Assembly: GCA_961205875.1 (NCBI GenBank)
Contig: OY540815.1
Location: forward strand, 19,777,638 to 19,841,637
Length of the DNA: 64,000 nt
Direction: 5' to 3'
DNA from: Sialis fuliginosa
Lineage: Eukaryota; Arthropoda; Insecta; Megaloptera; Sialidae
Shown here: positions 51,076 to 63,323 of the stretch, piece by piece
Layout of the letters: each line of letters begins with the position of its first letter
Numbering within the stretch: the stretch's first letter is position 1
Notes under the pieces: model-generated
The model's input: only the letters and a program-made list of their open reading frames with translations
What the model was told of the DNA's origin: nothing
The model's database searches: none
Translations under genes and position numbers: made by a program

Positions 51076-51797
51076 GAGTGTCCGCCGACAGATTTTACAG
51101 TTTGAATAGAAATTGCGATGAAATAGTAGCGGAAATAATGGGGGGGGGAAAGAGGGGTGTCAGTCGATGCGGGTTTTTGTAGCCATGAGTCGGTGAATTG
51201 CAGTTTTGCGGTTGAGGCATATTTTTTGAATTAAAATTCGGTATTGTGACAAGGCGTCATTTTCGTTATCAATATCCAAAAAACAAATGATGGTGTTTTT
51301 CGGGTTATAACTCATATTCTGTTTATTGGCGTATCGTTACTTAAACTTGTAGGCGTTGAAAACCGTTCTTCCTTCATATATAATCATCTTCTTTTAATTG
51401 CTGGTCGATTTGCAGCATATATGGATAGAACTTTAATCGTGTCTGCAAAATTTTGTAAACCGACGTTTTTTTAACCCAGTAGATCCGAACAGATTAGCGC
51501 GATTTCGCAATATTTCATCTCTCACGCGGTTTATGTTTTCCGGAAGTCGTAACAGTCGAAACTGAAGGTCCAGGTCAAGGTTCATTTTTTTTTGTTTCTC
51601 TGAACTTCTGCATCCAAGCCCATATTAACTGGTTCGACGGGCCATCGACTTGCTACAATACCGAAATGATTCGAAAAATACGCCTCAACCGCAAAAGTGC
51701 TGACTCATGGCTACAAAAAACCCCTTTCCCCACACTCCTGCTACTCTATTCATCACAATTTTCATTCAAACTGTAAAATCTACCGGCGAGCACCCTG
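51076..51797. mobile_element. Foldback element with TATA flanks, 722 bp
   Basis: Flanked by TATA on both sides (51072-51075 and 51798-51801). The left arm (GAGTGTCCGCCGACAGATTT) and the right arm read inverted (CAGGGTGCTCGCCGGTAGAT) stay similar over about 170 bases, including GTAGCCATGAGTC and TTTTGCGGTTGAGGC. The core is non-coding. Ends with CAGGGTG are common in insect foldback repeats. Confidence 0.8.
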
Positions 51798-52118
51798 TAT
51801 AATACTTGTACACTATTGAAGGCTAGAAATATTTTTAATTTTATGATTTTCTACATAAAATATAGTTTTTACTCTCCTTGATGTCTAACTGTTACAAGGT
51901 CAATGTGATACTAATTCTAATTAACCGAAATTGTTTTAAGTTGAATATTAAAATAATGTAGGTAGGTACTAAATTATTTTAATCTACGGTTTTATCTGTA
52001 CTATGGAAAAATTTTTGATTTTTTATAGTAATAAAATCAATTTTGATAGTTTTTAGAATTTGTGTCTAGCCCGACTTGGCATAAAAACCTATTTTAAATT
52101 GTTATTTCTGATAAAAAT

Positions 52119-52738
52119 ATATACAGGATGATTTATAACTAGTGTTAAAAAAATTTACAGTAGATCGAGATTGTTATTTTAAGCAAAAAATGTCATATAA
52201 ATTTATTTCCGAAAATTCTTCGTGATAGTGCTACAATTTATGAAATTTGATAACCGATTTATTATTAAGAAGTGTTATTGATTTCCAGTATCAAATAATA
52301 CTAATTTAGACCAGGGGTGTATGGGGCCGGTGTAATTGTGTAATTTGAAGCATCCGTATTAAGTAAAATTCTGCAATACTTCCTTTTTATCGATATTTCT
52401 TGAAAAAATTTGATCTTATGACAAATGGATAAAGTATATTTTTATGTATTTCATGTCATAAAATCTTCTACAAAAATCCAACTTGAAAACAATTAAAGAA
52501 CAAAAAAAAGTTAAGAATCGGCACACCTACTGGCCCCACTTAATAATAATAAACCGTTTTTCAAATTTCATAACTGTGCCATTATAAGTTCTCTATTGAT
52601 ATAAACTTTTTTGGAAGGTTGTAGCTCCCTCACGAAGAATTTTCAGATACATATTGATATGAAGTTTTTTGCTTGAAATAACATCCTTGATCTACTGTAA
52701 TTTTTTTTTTACACTATTACAAATCATTCCATATATAC
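52119..52738. mobile_element. Foldback element, about 620 bp
   Basis: The left arm (CAGGATGATTTATAACTAGTG, in part; TTACAGTAGATCGAGATTG; AAAATTCTTCGTGA) is matched inverted by the right arm (TCACGAAGAATTTT, CTTGATCTACTGTAA, TACAAATCATTCC). The arms are about 150 bp. A further inverted pair nearer the centre involves the GGGGCC-containing pieces at 52313 and 52530. It ends roughly 760 bases from the 30-nt exon. Confidence 0.75.
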
Positions 52739-53495
52739 AATGAGTCCCAGGATAGGTTTTTGAAGAAATGTAATGAACAAAAAAAATGTGTATTTCGGAA
52801 TGTCATTTGGGGATCGAGTCCTGCTTGATGTAAAACTAACGTATACCAATAATCAGTCCATTCGGTCCTCTACAGGGTATTTTATAAGCAATAAATATAT
52901 ATAATAAAAAAAATAAAATGATATTTTCAAAAAAAATGTATAAAAATGAAATGATAATTGTAACGTCATGTTAGTGTAATTAAATTAAACCGGCATTACT
53001 GCAGCCTTGGTGGGGATGTGGCATTAGACACGTAAGCGTCATCCATACACGCGGACGAAGCCGCAGGGAATTCTCGCATAGATTAAAATGCTAATATTAC
53101 CAGTTCTAGAATCTACCACTTAGTAATTGTAACGCCTCTTTTTAGTAGTGTTATTACTACGTTATTCCGTACCTCAAAAAAGTATAAACGGAACCTATAT
53201 AGTGAGACTTTGTCATCCGTCTGTCACAGGCGATTATGTTCGTAACGGCTAGAGATAGGTATCGAAATTAACTTTGAAGGAGTTATAACACTTGTGTTTG
53301 CATATAGTTCGATAGTCTATATCTGAAAATTATTTTGAGGGCCAAATTTTTATGAAATAATTTTCCTTGTAAAATAAGTAAAACCTTAAATTAATCAAAA
53401 AAAGACTGGAATCTTTTTTGTTACATGAACAAAGTTTGAAATAATTATGTTAATGACAATAATAAATAAAAGTTAAATAGTTGTAAATGTCTTAC

Positions 53496-53525
53496 CTTGT
53501 GCTCCAACATAACGGGCTTTCTTTA
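53496..53525 (-). CDS. unc-13: unc-13 30-nt microexon, first visible part of the C2A domain
   Basis: Minus-strand exon of only 30 nt between acceptor TTCTTTTTTGTTGCAG and donor GTAAGACA. It begins with two bases completing a codon whose first base should be G (Val), encodes KKARYVGAQ, and ends with one base completing Ala in the next exon. V-K-K-A-(K/R) directly before the FNTYVTLK segment is exactly the beginning of the Munc13 C2A domain. The start-codon exon (expected MSLL-like) is not found up to 64000, so it lies further right or is too short to recognise. Both exon boundaries are in phase 1, so skipping it would keep the reading frame. Confidence 0.85.
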
Positions 53526-54079
53526 CTGCAACAAAAAAGAAATGTATATTAGTAACATATACATCATTTCAATATATTAATTCATAAATATAAAACAACT
53601 ACTAGTAAATTCCTTGTTAAATGTTATACAGTACTAAACATTGCTAGTGCTAATATTTAAATTATTAATTAGAATAATCATACAAAAAATACGGTTGGTT
53701 TTTAGAGTTTATTTATACAGGGTGGGGTATTTAAAATGTTACAGATTTTTATCTCATTGTCAGAACCATCGCATATTTGAAAAAAAATGTTTGGTTGTGA
53801 GGGGGTAATCGAATAGTAATATTTATTTTTATTTTAGTGTGGCCTTCGAGGATATTTGAAGATCGTAAAGTGAAAAAACACGAATCCTCATTGAAAAATT
53901 TTTTTTGAACAACCTACGCTTTCTAAGATATTTATGAAAATAATTCTTAATTTTGGACACAAAAATTTTTTACTCAGAAGCAGAAACTAGATACAAAAAT
54001 TGTTTATTTTGATCTTATAAAATTTTCGTATTTTTTTTTGTTTTTGCTTAAATAAAGTAAATAGAAAAAATAAAATTAT

Positions 54080-54215
54080 TTTTTGTACAAGGTACATATT
54101 TGTCCCTTAAAGTTTTTTATAAATTTTTTTTTGTAATTTTGCACGTTAAATTATTAAATTAAGGTGCAAAATTACAAAAAACTATAAGAAACAAATATGT
54201 CCATTGTACGTAAAA
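54080..54215. repeat. Hairpin repeat upstream of the microexon
   Basis: TTTTGTACAAGGTACATATT and further pieces at 54080-54144 pair imperfectly with 54163-54215 (AATATGTCCATTGTACG). The inner 12 bases GTAATTTTGCAC/GTGCAAAATTAC pair perfectly around an 18-base loop. It is probably the core of a foldback element that begins near 53713. Confidence 0.65.
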
Positions 54216-54827
54216 GGGTTAAAACTTAATTTTAACGTAGGTATACATAAATCTGCAATTACATGGCATAAATGTTAAGTTTATTATTAATAAATTGTAT
54301 AAAAAATACAAATTAATCCACATGTATTCATTTCATACATGTTAGTCCGAGCAGTAGGCAGTGTACGGGGGTTATAGCTACCAGCACGCACGATTGAACA
54401 ACTTCAAACGATCATTGGCTGAACACTGTAAGGGAGTTACCCGTTCCACATGTTTAATCAGAATTGCCAATCTTGCCCATACGTGTGTTTTGTGTGTATT
54501 TATAACAAACATAAATATTTAATTACTCTGCTTTTAACCGTTTCTTATTATGTACGCGATTTCATAATCTAATGTATTTATTAATTCATAGTAAACATCC
54601 ACAATTTGTATTTGTGTACATAAACCATTTATCAATATGTAATATACGAGTATATAATCTAGTGTTTGCTTTTATTATTCATATAAGCAAAGGCAATAGT
54701 TATTTGCAAAAGCTTTTAATTTTAGTATTTACTAAAATTGGAATACTCGAATAAACATTTAACTGGTATTAAATGCCAGAGTGCATAGGGTGTGTCAAAA
54801 AAATGAAGATTCGTTCTCATTACGAAT

Positions 54828-55425
54828 TGTTAGTTTGTAATCTGTACCTGTACTTCAATTTTAAGGGGGATTCCGTTTCTTATTTAAATAATACGGGGTA
54901 ATGATTCTTTAGTACTAAAGTTGGTATTACTGAATCATGGTAATTGATGAAAATTTTTTAAGGATATCATTTTGTAGAAGATAATATTCTCTACATTTCC
55001 CAATTCAACGCATCAAAAGTTACAGATATTCTAAGTGATTTATTTGTCTAAAAGGCTCTCTCAACTCAACTATTGTTTTTATAAAAATGTTAATTTTATG
55101 GGAAATTTAATTCTCTATAAAAATAGTCTAGAGAGGTATAAATGTAAATGCAATGAGTTGACACTTATAAGCGTTTAAATACTTATTTTTTTACAAAAAT
55201 CAGCATTTTAACGTCAATATTCTATAAATATCACATTATTAGAAAATAATTTTAATCTCTACAAAATGACGTTTTTAATTTTTTATTCATTATCATGAAT
55301 CAGTAATACCAATTTTAGTACTAAAGAATAATTTTTCAAAGTTATTTAAATGGGATACGGGACCCCCTTTTGCGGCACCTCTAAAAATTGAACTGCAGAT
55401 TTTCATTTTTGTTTCTAACAGAAAA
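54828..55425. mobile_element. Foldback element with arms of about 190 bp
   Basis: TTCTTTAGTACTAAAGTTGG (54907) is matched inverted by CCAATTTTAGTACTAAAGAA (55308-55327), and TTGGTATTACTGAATCATG by CATGAATCAGTAATACCAA. The outer parts also match imperfectly (GGGGGATTCCG with CGGGACCCCC). The core contains CATTTTGTAGA/TCTACAAAATG. The left border near 54788 (ATAGGGTGTGTCAAA) resembles CAGGGTG-type ends. Confidence 0.75.
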
Positions 55426-56364
55426 AACTAAAAATAAACAAAATTTCAAGTTGTATATTATTTATTTTCCTACTAGAAATTATAATTGCATACAATTAAT
55501 TAGTACTACTAATTAATACTTCTATTAATATTCCTGTAATTTTTTTTGATCATAAGAAAGATAAATCGTATCGTTTTGTTTTTTAGATTATATTAAATTA
55601 AAGATACACTTTTTTAAAACCAGAACCATTTAAATTTAAATATAAATAAATCACATGTATCAATAAAAGTTAAATTGGTCAAATAATTACACCACTGTAT
55701 CAATAAAACAACCTAGTAATAAAAATAAAAAGATGAAAACAAAATTTCACGTTTTCTTATATTAATGTGCATCACACGTATATACGGTCAAGGGGATCTA
55801 TCTACCCACTGACAGGATTATATCCAAGATTCTCGTAATCCAGCTCGGATCTTTAGCATCCTCAACGTCGACGAGGTAAGTCTTCAAGTCGACTGTAATT
55901 ACAGCCACAAAAAGTAACACAAAATAAATATTGTTATATATAATACTTTTATCCTCTTATACTTCATTTTCTACTTATATTGATTTCTTTATCCATTTCT
56001 TTTTACACATGTTTCTATCAATTCACTGAAAATGAATATATCGAACTATCTACATACATAAATCTATATACTGGTATTACTATATATCCGATTCCATGCA
56101 AAGAATATTTTATTTTTTATGGAAGATTTCACAATAGAAAAAAAAGTTTTATAATAAAATTCGAAGAGATCATTATTTTCTATACGTAATTTATGTCGCA
56201 TATTTTTGATCAGTTTACCAGATTTTTTTGTTTTATATTATAAGATACATATAGAGAAGCCAGAATTAATCGCGCTACCTTAAGGAAAATGATTATTTCC
56301 TACACTTTTTTATTTAGTTACACAAATACTTTAACAAAGCTTAAACGTTATTTAAAAAAAATTA

Positions 56365-56610
56365 CACAATGACGTTGTTACTCTGGTACCGGGGTGATTC
56401 CGCCAAACCCTGATTTGTTTAGTTGCCGCATTTGGAATTGGAGATAACTTGTTCAATGCTACATTAAAACTGACATCGGTTGTTTTTGAAGACGTACCCG
56501 AAGTTCCGGAAACTCTCGGCAGACCATCTTAGCTATAGTTAGGCCTACGTTATTTTTCCCAAGACAGGAAACCTCTTCAGCTTCTTGATCGTCAATAACT
56601 ATAGGTTTTA
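56365..56610 (-). pseudogene. Degenerate transposon-like coding fragment
   Basis: This block is GC-richer than its surroundings. On the minus strand one frame reads VIDDQEAEEVSCLGKNNVGL..., another reads SFNVALNKLSPIPNAATKQI and then RVWRNHPGTRVTT, with a frameshift between and stops around. LSPIP followed by basic residues recalls the C-terminal region of pogo/Tigger-type transposases, but the match is weak. No intact gene. Confidence 0.3.
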
Positions 56611-58336
56611 AGTATTACAGTATTTACAGTGTTATCCCGGCTATAATGGCACATTACCTCTAATTCACGACTAGTAAAGACGCTTAGTTGAAATTACGGT
56701 TATAAATTAACAAAGAAAGACACTTAACTCAATTTATATGTGTATATGCCACAAATTATAACGAAACAGTAAAAAAACATTTTTTTGCATTTTTTTAATC
56801 AGAATCTTGATAATACTGTGACAGTATTTTTTTTTATTTTTTTTTCTGTTGCTCGCTAGAATACAGCATTTATCGCGATTTCTCCATCGGCGCCATTCCT
56901 CCTTTATTATTACGTATAAGAAAGTTCCGTAGTACTCATAGTATTTTTTTTATACAAATATTAACAAAATAAAAATTACAGGTCAATAACTTGTTGGACT
57001 TGTTTACGTCTGTATATTTTGACATTTGAACTCTCAAGGTTGCTAATATATCGATTCTATTTATATAAAAACTCTATTCAAATAAAGTACATTTGTACAC
57101 ATACATTATATAAGTACCTATGTAAACAAAGCTATGTACATACATTTATTTTTATTCTTGTTGTAAATAGGTCACAGATGCCAAAATGACTAAATCTAAA
57201 GTCTAATTTAGACTAGACTACTAGTTTAGTAAAGAAGCAAGTAATTTAGTTACTAAACGTGTATGAACAGACATTCAATTAATTTAGAAAAACCATTTTG
57301 TTCTATATTTTTAGTCGTGTAGGGACCCCACCACCCCTCACTAAATACTAAATAAGCTATATTTAGTTTAGTTCATTAGTTGTCGCAAAAATTAAAAAAA
57401 CTCTCCGTCATTTCTTAATGTTACAAAGTATTCTTTAGGATCTTCTAATTATAATTCCTTGAGGACATTTGTAGCTCCTAGAGAAACTCTCCTATTGATC
57501 CACATTCTTTTTTTCTTTTCTCTTGTTAATTTCTTTCTCCACTTCTTCTAATATAGCCATTACAAATTTATTTATTTATTTTTACTTTGTTACGCTTTAC
57601 ACCAGCGTTTATCAACCTTTTAGTATTTGCGACCAAATTTTCAATCACAATTCTCCCGTGCTGTAATTGTAATATAAGTTTCTATTTAATATAATTGTAT
57701 TTTCTTTCGAATAATTTTCTCTGAAGGACAGGTCCAAGGGAGTCACTAATAATAATTATTCATTTTGTTTTTAATTTAATATTGATAAGTTAATTATTAA
57801 ATACAATGTGCAGTACTGATACAATCATATTTATAATTGTATTATATCAGTGTAAATGTAAACGTGTTTTTTATTTTTTATTATATCAGAATGTATTCTA
57901 TTGCTTTTCACGCGCCCCCCATTTAATTTTAGGATACTAAAGTCCGGATACTTTTTAGTGGTAAGTAATAATTACATACTACATATTATGAATTAAACTC
58001 TTACTGAATAATTATTAAATATTATAATTAACTTCATAATTTCGCACCATATGGTTTTAAATGACCACATAGTATCAATGTTATGAATTCCAGCACGGAT
58101 AACTACATTTTAAATTAAATTAAGTAGTTTAATTAAGATAACACCAGCAAAGTGTAAAGTATACATAAATGTGGCTTCATTAAAGTAGTTACATCTCTAT
58201 TTAACAGGAAACCAATAAAAAGACTTGCACTACAATGTATCTTTAAGTGGATTTAATCATTTTTGCTTCTAAACGATTCACATATTTATTCTTAGTTACT
58301 ATTTAATATCAATGCAACATTAATATCTGATATAAG

Positions 58337-58772
58337 ATAAAGGCACCAGTTATGGCCTCTATAAGAGCAAGTTTTCGGTTTTTTGGAAATGGGCTTGTTT
58401 TTTGTAATTCTCATGAACTCCAGTAATGGCAAAGGTAAAACCAGTAATGAGCACGCAGTGATAGACACTTGCTAATGATAAGTACTACGACACAAAAGAT
58501 ATAAAAGAAGGTATCGTTAAATTTGAAACAATGTAAAGCAGTTGCTATGATAATATAATAATTATTAAATAAATTATACTAATAATTAGTTTAAATGTCC
58601 ACCATTTTGACACCTATTGGCCGATTGTCATCAAATCACGCTGTAAGACAGTTAAATGTATATAGATTAATATTCAGAAATGGTAGTAACCAAATATCGA
58701 CACATATTTCTAATTCAGTACATTTAATTAAAAATTTACCATTACTGGGGTCCTTGCCAAGACTGGTGCCAT
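58337..58772 (+). repeat. Dispersed ATAAGGTACTGGC element, copy 5
   Basis: Left end degraded (ATAAAGGCACCAGTTATGG, with the TACTGG segment lost), right end stopping at ACTGGTGCC. It carries the longest version of the MSTILTPIGRLSSN frame (58595-58801, 68 codons), which runs past the repeat end into unrelated sequence and is not a gene. Confidence 0.8.
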
Positions 58773-59324
58773 ATATACATATGTATATAAACTATTTATA
58801 AAAAAAATTGTGTTTATCTATACCATTTTTCCTGGAAATGTCATCTTAAAAAAGAACAATCGTTCATAAACATAACCAACCATAACTACAAGTTTCCCTT
58901 ACTATATTTCTAAATTAAATAAAAAATAAATAAACAATATCCCAAAGCGTATTGTTCCAAGATGAAAAAACCTGACACCATAAGAAAAAAGTGAAAGATT
59001 TACTTGTTTATATTTGATAAAGTGGTTTGTTTTTTCCGGTCCAAAGAAAACTAGACCAACAAAAATTGTAACAAACTTTTCAGAAGTGCTTACACTATTC
59101 TTCGATAAACGCTTTTATGAGAAATGTGAGAACTACTCAGCCAACGCGTAGATTTATCAGCTAATTTTATCACAGCGTCTCAATGAATACCACTTCCAAA
59201 GTGACGGCCTTCTTTTAGTTTTCACTGTATTTTGACAGTATTTAAATATCAACAGAATACAAAAAAATATACATTCATGTATTTCTATTTTGAATAATCA
59301 AATCATATGTCAGTCTGGGACTAT

Positions 59325-59400
59325 TAGGCTTCTGATGAGGACATCATGTGAAGTTGAAACACGTTTCAAGTGACATTTTTTTGTCGTTTAAATATCAAAT
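59325..59400 (+). repeat. CTGATGAG-hairpin-GAAAC motif, copy 2
   Basis: CTGATGAG, then GACATC-ATGT-GAAGTT (imperfect stem), then GAAACACG and AAGTGACATT. It is homologous to 41905-41960, where the same stem is perfect. See findings. Confidence 0.7.
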
Positions 59401-60884
59401 TTAATTTTGTAATGAAATGTAGAGAATTTTACTATCTTTAATTTTATAAATAACTATTTTTATTTATATAGGACGTATGAATGTGAGTGAGAGGGCAATA
59501 TGAACGCGCAGAGTAGAGAATCGCGCTGGGCTGTTAATTAAATAAAGTTGGTTGCGGATGAAAATCTTGAAATTGAAGTATGCTATATTGCATAACATTC
59601 ATTTCAAGATTATTAAAAAAAATTATAAAGTATGAAAACATTAGTTTGAAAGTAATTTTTCGTAATCTGAAATATCTAAATTCAAGGTTTCATGAACTTT
59701 AAAAAATTTATAACAAATAAAAGAGTAAAGTTACATGTATGAATGTAAAAACAACAAAATTTGATTTCAAAAAACATTTTTTTCCTTTTGTAGGGCCTTT
59801 TCGCGGTTAAAAAAATATCTGACCGAGGTACCGACTGGCACCTTATACTTTTATAATCGGCCCAACCTCCGCAATAATTTTCCAAACGACTATGTTCTGG
59901 TCAATATGTAAAATATCAATATTAAAAAAAAATTCGGAGATACTTTTCAAGCACAAAATGATTATTCTTAGAATTCAGTTGAAAAATACATACATATATA
60001 TATTTCCGAAATAATGATCAAAGTTCAACGCATTGGGCTGTATATTCCACTACATTGCCCATGTTATTATTCATAGCCGACGTTTTTACAAACTAAATCT
60101 GTTGCTGTATTTATATATTTTTCGTTTAATTCCTTCTCTGGTTCTGTTCTCTACAGCCTAAACTGTTGCTTTATAATATTTATGTATCAGCTAGGAGCTA
60201 GTTTCTTTTTCATAGACTTTTTATATGTAACTACATACATAAAGCTCTTTTTCTATCAGCGAAATATGTTTTTATACAGAAAATAAATTCATATAACTGT
60301 AATAACAAGTTTACTCCTTTGTCTTTTATCTTTTATAATGGTGTTAGAATAATATTTTATAATTATAATAACTATGAATAATTTGAGTACCGGTAACTTA
60401 TAACCAAACTTTAATTTCCGCCCTGGCTATTGTAGTAAAATAGAGAACTTTATAGACGACCTATAAATTACCCATGCACCAAAATTTCCGGGGCCAAGTC
60501 TGGGCGGAGAGTTTTGTCACCATGAAAATATCTTACAAGAATTAATAGTATCTTCATCAGCGAAGTAACGCGAAATTAATAACAATTAATATAGTCCGAG
60601 AGGTGAGCGACAAAAATTGCAACTACTTTATAAAGGCTGATTTTTTGACATTACGTTACATTTGTGGTGTAGAGATACAGCCTGCCGTCAGTCAGCTAGT
60701 TTCGTTAGCGTTTGGCGGTTTTATTTTTGTAAAAATATTGCAATTACTTTATAAAATCTGAAAATTTATTTGTAAGCAAAATACTGAGTAAGAAGCCCTT
60801 TTATCATAATCAGCCTTCAAAATCTTGCAACCGGGCGCGTCAGCAGCGCGTTTAACTTAGCGAGTTTAAGAGAAAAAAAAATTG

Positions 60885-61135
60885 TTCTTTAATTTCAAAA
60901 TTTTAACTTGATCTTTCCGTTTCAAGTCAAGATAAACACTTTTCTTTTTGAACAGAATCTTTGTCACACGCATAACTCATGAACCACTGAACCGATATTA
61001 ATGAAACTTGGTTGGTTGGTTGGGTCTGGCTTGAGGACGGTCCCATTTTATTATTTAAAATTATTAAAATCGTGTGTAAGGGAGAGGAGTGACACCACAA
61101 AATATTTATTTTTTGAAGATATCTAAAGAAAAACT
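60885..61135 (-). repeat. Retroelement-like tail family, copy 2
   Basis: Inverse of 33200-33420: CTTGATCTTTCCGTTTCAAG, GTCACACGCATAACTCATGA, CCACTGAACCGATATTAATG, and CTCTCCCTTACACACGATTT read in the opposite strand. Non-coding. Confidence 0.6.
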
Positions 61136-61910
61136 CATGTTAAAAAATAACCAGGGCCGTATTAATTGAATTGTCAGCTTTCATTAGATACCCTATACAC
61201 CGAACCGAAAAATTTCTGAATTTGCATGAAAATCACACCGCGTAACTTCAAATCCTCGTAAAAAAAGACCCAACTCTACTTGTATTTAAGTGCATCAACA
61301 GCTTGAATGTAGGTATATTTATTATTACAATATGTTTATGTTTTATGTACAAATAAACAAACAGGAAACTACATTATTAAAAACAAACAAACAGTTTTAA
61401 AACACATGCATTATTAATGAGAAACAGTACTCTACAGAACAACTATGTAATTGAAAAGGGTAGATGTATACATATACAAGATTACAAGAATATACGACAT
61501 ACTCGTACAACACACGTTTTACATACATATATGTAATTGCAGAGTTTTTGTTTTTGTTATTATTAAATTTTTTAATGATACATAATTTAATTTGTGGATA
61601 AATATTACATTCAGATAAATTTAGCATTGGAAAATAAATGATTCATTTGTTTTGAATTGATTATTTAATAGTTTAATAAGTATAATAATAAAATAACAAC
61701 ATGTGTTGTTGACTATAAATATATGCCATTAAGACTATTTTTTGTTACTTGCAATATCTATTTGGTTATATAATCTATAATTATATGTACATACAAATAT
61801 AGAATTTTGTATACCTGAGAATTCTCATATTATTTATAGACCAAAGTAAAAATAATATTTGCAAAATATGCATTATTTAGGTAGACAATATTTCAATTTA
61901 AAAATAAAAG

Positions 61911-61928
61911 AATTGGTGCCAGTACCTT
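61911..61928. repeat. Solo terminus of the ATAAGGTACTGGC family
   Basis: ATTGGTGCCAGTACCTT matches the right terminal repeat of the family; the adjacent body is not recognisable. A remnant of a deleted copy, or chance. Confidence 0.45.
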
Positions 61929-63323
61929 CTTTGAATACAATTAATTGTTCTTTTCTTTATAAAACATCATACACATTTTTTTATTACCTACTTTGTATTC
62001 ATAATTTTTAATACTTATCTACCAGTAACCTCAATGTATTATTTATATGTAAAGAATATATTATTAAAGGCTCGTATAGTTTGTATGTAATTTTTTACTT
62101 AAATTTCTACCACTAAAATTAAATGTTTGCTTATTTGTCACGCAAGAAAATGAAAATAAAATATTAAGTTTCTTATATCAAAAACTTTTGCTTGACATTT
62201 CGAGTTTAAACATATGATTTGTTATTCAGATTAGTTCTAAATTTATGACATATCTTATACATACTACTGTTGTACATTTAATATCTCACTTATAATAATA
62301 ATAAATTTAGTTACTTTTCTCTACAGTTAATTTTATCAACTCATGAATCAAAATGGGGCAGAAAAAGGCCACTTGAATAAATCATTATAGTATTATTTTT
62401 CAATGTTGTTTCCCAAAAATATAAAAAAGGAGAAACTACCTACTTCCTAAATATAGCAACATGAAAAATTAATTTTATAAAACAGGTTAACGCTTTTATT
62501 TTTAATATTTATATAGCTTTGGAACAACCCCATTGTAGTTGCTCACCTTATAATTTAATTATTATTATATCCAAGGTTTCAATGAATTTGAAAGTACCAT
62601 TTTTCACCAAAATAAATTTATCAGGTGATAAATCTTTTTCAAGAAATTCTGAAATCTACTTTTTGTCAGTCTTTTTGTTCTAACAATTTGACTGATTCGG
62701 CATTTTCAACCATAACCGGATTGACTGACCAAATATTGCTAAAAGCCCTTTAAAAATGACGTGTCTCAAAAAAGAGCTAAAAAATCCACTATAAAAAGTT
62801 TGTATGCGATTATTCCGTCAAAATTTCTTTGACAAAATGTGTCTTATTGATTAAAAAGTTTAATTATTATTGTTTTTTTTTACTTACAACTTTTTGCAAT
62901 TACAGGTTATGATGTCTATATATATGGTTCAAATGTGGATAAATTCAACATGTAGTGGAACAAAACCGGATATCTACTTATTTATCTTCCAATTTGTACA
63001 AAGGCGCTAATTCAAAATTTGAGTATTAACAAAAGTTTAAACAAGTACATGAAAATAGGGTAGTTACATTTTGACTTCTCCTGTAAAATTTGCAAAAATG
63101 GATTTATCCGGGTTTGTTCTGCTGCTCCTCAAATATAACAACAAGATTTCCAGAAATTTATCAACTCCAAAACATAAATAAATTCAACTTGTGTTTACTG
63201 GTTTTTGTTTGAAATATAGTTAACAAAAACGACTCTGAAAAATGACCGAATGCAAATAAGCAACGAGATAGTGTGTAGAATACCAAATGAGATTAATCCC
63301 GCCGGTCTAAAGTGTTCAACAAT

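Larger units (their letters stand above)
48231..53495 (-). other. unc-13: unc-13 intron of about 5.3 kb
   Basis: Donor GTAAGACA at 53495, acceptor TTTGTTTCAG at 48231. The right half carries two foldback elements (51076, 52119) and a solo hAT-like end (50797). A retroelement tail (CTACTGAACCGATTTTGACG) is at 50423, and another repeat tail (ACGCGGACGAAGCCGCAGGG) is near 53058. Stretch 48250-50400 is AT-rich with nothing recognised. Confidence 0.88.
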
